Assembly: GCA_945889235.1 (NCBI GenBank)
Contig: CAMDBK010000013.1
Location: 1 to 23,798 of the forward strand
Source: Chitinophaga pinensis
GTDB taxonomy: Bacteria > Bacteroidota > Bacteroidia > SXHM01
Length of the DNA stretch: 23,798 nt
Direction: 5' to 3'
In this document: piece after piece, positions 22,763-23,798 of the stretch
Layout: each line of letters begins with the position of its first letter
Numbering within the stretch: position 1 is the stretch's first letter
Notes under the pieces: generated by a model
Seen by the model: the letters and a program-made list of their open reading frames with translations, nothing else
Told to the model about the DNA's origin: nothing
The model's database searches: none
Position numbers and translations under genes: made by a program

Positions 22763-22993
22763 ATGAAACTCTCCGAATTAAAACCCGGCCAAACAGCTAT
22801 TATTAAAGATTTCAGCGATGATGAACTTTCATTGCGCTTTATGGAAATGGGCTGCGTTCCGGGTGAAAAAATTTTGCTGGAACGCATTGCTCCTTTGGGC
22901 GACCCGATTGCTATCCGCGTGTCGGGATATTCACTTTGTTTGAGATTTTCGGAGGCTGAGAGCATTTTAATTTCCACAAGCGAAAATAAATAA
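22763..22993 (+). CDS. feoA: FeoA, ferrous iron transport accessory protein
   Basis: The 76-residue cytoplasmic protein matches FeoA: KLSELKPGQTAIIKDF, RFMEMGCVPGEKI, DPIAIRVSGYSLCLRFSEAESI. It has the SH3-like fold of the family and is thought to assist the FeoB iron(II) channel. The ATG at 22763 is eight bases after a palindromic repeat. The gene ends one base before the feoB GTG, indicating a coupled operon. In many Bacteroidota the two are fused in one protein; here they are separate. Confidence 0.95.
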   Translation: MKLSELKPGQTAIIKDFSDDELSLRFMEMGCVPGEKILLERIAPLGDPIAIRVSGYSLCLRFSEAESILISTSENK

Positions 22994-22994
22994 G

Positions 22995-23798
22995 GTGGCT
23001 GCCGGAACTGAGAAAACTTTGAAAGTTGCACTTGCCGGAAATCCTAACAGCGGGAAAAGCACGCTGTTTAATATTCTTACAGGGCTTAATCAGAAAATCG
23101 GAAATTTTCCGGGTGTTACTGTTGACAAAAAATCAGGCTTTGCAAAAATAAAAAATACAGCAATTGAATTTATTGATTTCCCGGGCTCCTACAGTCTGAA
23201 TGGGCTTTCGGAAGATGAAAGAGTTTTGCCCGATGTACTAAACGACAAGAACAACTCTGTTCATCCAGATTGTGTTTTATATGTTGCAGATGCAACCAGT
23301 TTAAGGCGAAGTCTTTTCCTCTGCACACAAATTATTGATACCGGAATTCCTGTAATTCTGGTGCTGAACATGATTGACCTGCTTGAGAAAAGCGATGAAG
23401 AAATTGATGTTGTAAAACTTGCTGAAGAACTGGGAATAAAAATTTTTGCCATCACAGCCCGCGATGCAAAAGGAATTGAAGAGTTGAAAAATGCGCTGAC
23501 AGAATCCTTTGGACTTCCGAAGAAAAAAATACTTAGTGAAGAATTTACTGAAACTGATACAGCCAAAAAACAGCGCACAGAAACTATTGAACGCTACAAA
23601 TTAATTGGTGAGATTTTAAAAAAGACAGTCACCAAAAAACAAAACGGGTTAGGTTCTTCTGTCACCAAAAAATTAGATGATATTTTAACACATCGTATTT
23701 ATGGTTTCCTGATTTTTTTCGCTGTGCTGTTTATTGTTTTTCAATCCATTTTTTCATGGTCGGCATACCCGATGGAATTGATTGAACAACTCTTTTCA
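22995..23798 (+). CDS. feoB: FeoB, ferrous iron transporter GTPase, 3' truncated by window
   Basis: The first 268 residues of FeoB are seen; the frame is open to the right edge. I use the GTG at 22995, one base after the feoA stop; a downstream TTG in TTGAAAGTT is possible. The G-domain motifs are clear. G1 is GNPNSGKST (residues 15-23). The switch segment GNFPGVTVDKKSG follows. G3 is DFPGSYSL, where most FeoB have DLPG. G4 is NMID, and G5 is AITARDAKGI. A helical spacer rich in Lys follows, then the first membrane helix begins at GFLIFFAVLFIVF. The protein imports Fe2+ across the inner membrane in a GTP-dependent way. Confidence 0.94.
   Translation, partial: MAAGTEKTLKVALAGNPNSGKSTLFNILTGLNQKIGNFPGVTVDKKSGFAKIKNTAIEFIDFPGSYSLNGLSEDERVLPDVLNDKNNSVHPDCVLYVADATSLRRSLFLCTQIIDTGIPVILVLNMIDLLEKSDEEIDVVKLAEELGIKIFAITARDAKGIEELKNALTESFGLPKKKILSEEFTETDTAKKQRTETIERYKLIGEILKKTVTKKQNGLGSSVTKKLDDILTHRIYGFLIFFAVLFIVFQSIFSWSAYPMELIEQLFS

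Noticed and set aside
22711..23031. Minus-strand ORF ending in HPELVSGSFLRC
   Set aside because: It runs antisense to feoA and takes its tail from the palindromic repeat; HPELVSGS is a familiar spurious translation of this repeat.
1..23798. CRISPR array, tRNA, rRNA or prophage/integrase
   Set aside because: No regularly spaced repeats, no CCA-ended cloverleaf I could recognise, and no integrase, transposase or phage gene in any frame.

Overview
The window reads as a stretch of chromosome from a Bacteroidota bacterium. Several signs agree. Three secreted proteins carry a C-terminal domain of the type IX secretion system (T9SS) kind. Several exported proteins are short-leader lipoproteins. The dihydroorotase has the DDQVHFREPG signature I associate with this phylum. 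A DUF4296 lipoprotein is present. Starts are often preceded by a TAnnTTTG -7 element rather than a strong Shine-Dalgarno sequence. I see no tRNA, rRNA, CRISPR array, integrase or transposase gene. I cannot name a genus.

Layout. Positions 1-1651 hold the end of a LolC/LolE-like ABC permease and an exported DUF695/RraB-like protein. Positions 1681-2829 encode a lipoprotein that looks like a seven-bladed beta-propeller. Positions 2869-6211 are a housekeeping run on the + strand: gcvH, a VanZ-like membrane protein, a polyprenol-phosphate sugar transferase, dihydroorotase and a DUF4296 lipoprotein. This run meets an NAD-dependent epimerase tail to tail at 6211/6215. Positions 7256-9073 encode a secreted beta-helix protein. 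A minus-strand block follows (12297-9163): a small membrane protein, the potassium transporter Kup and a crotonase. Positions 12394-16179 hold two T9SS cargo proteins and an M28 peptidase. Positions 20154-16317 hold a SAM-I riboswitch and the full-length B12-dependent methionine synthase metH on the minus strand. A frameshifted methyltransferase (21273-20207) follows. The right end has rlmN, a tiny Cys-rich lipoprotein, feoA and the start of feoB.

How the parts work together. The clearest regulatory unit is metH. It has a recognisable promoter, a complete SAM-I aptamer, an antiterminator sharing bases with the P1 stem, and an intrinsic terminator, so high SAM should stop transcription of methionine synthase. 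feoA and feoB form an iron(II) uptake pair. The secreted proteins suggest a cell that degrades polymers and peptides outside the cell.

The most unusual theme is small repeats. Two palindromic CGCAAAG-type elements and one heptamer array overlap the signal-peptide codons of three exported proteins. Three other palindromic elements with GTCA/TGAC ends sit between genes: two at convergent gene ends, one filling the leader of feoAB. Similar repeats are familiar to me from Bacteroidota genomes, but their placement here deserves a look. I did not find a convincing new multi-gene defence, toxin or biosynthetic system.
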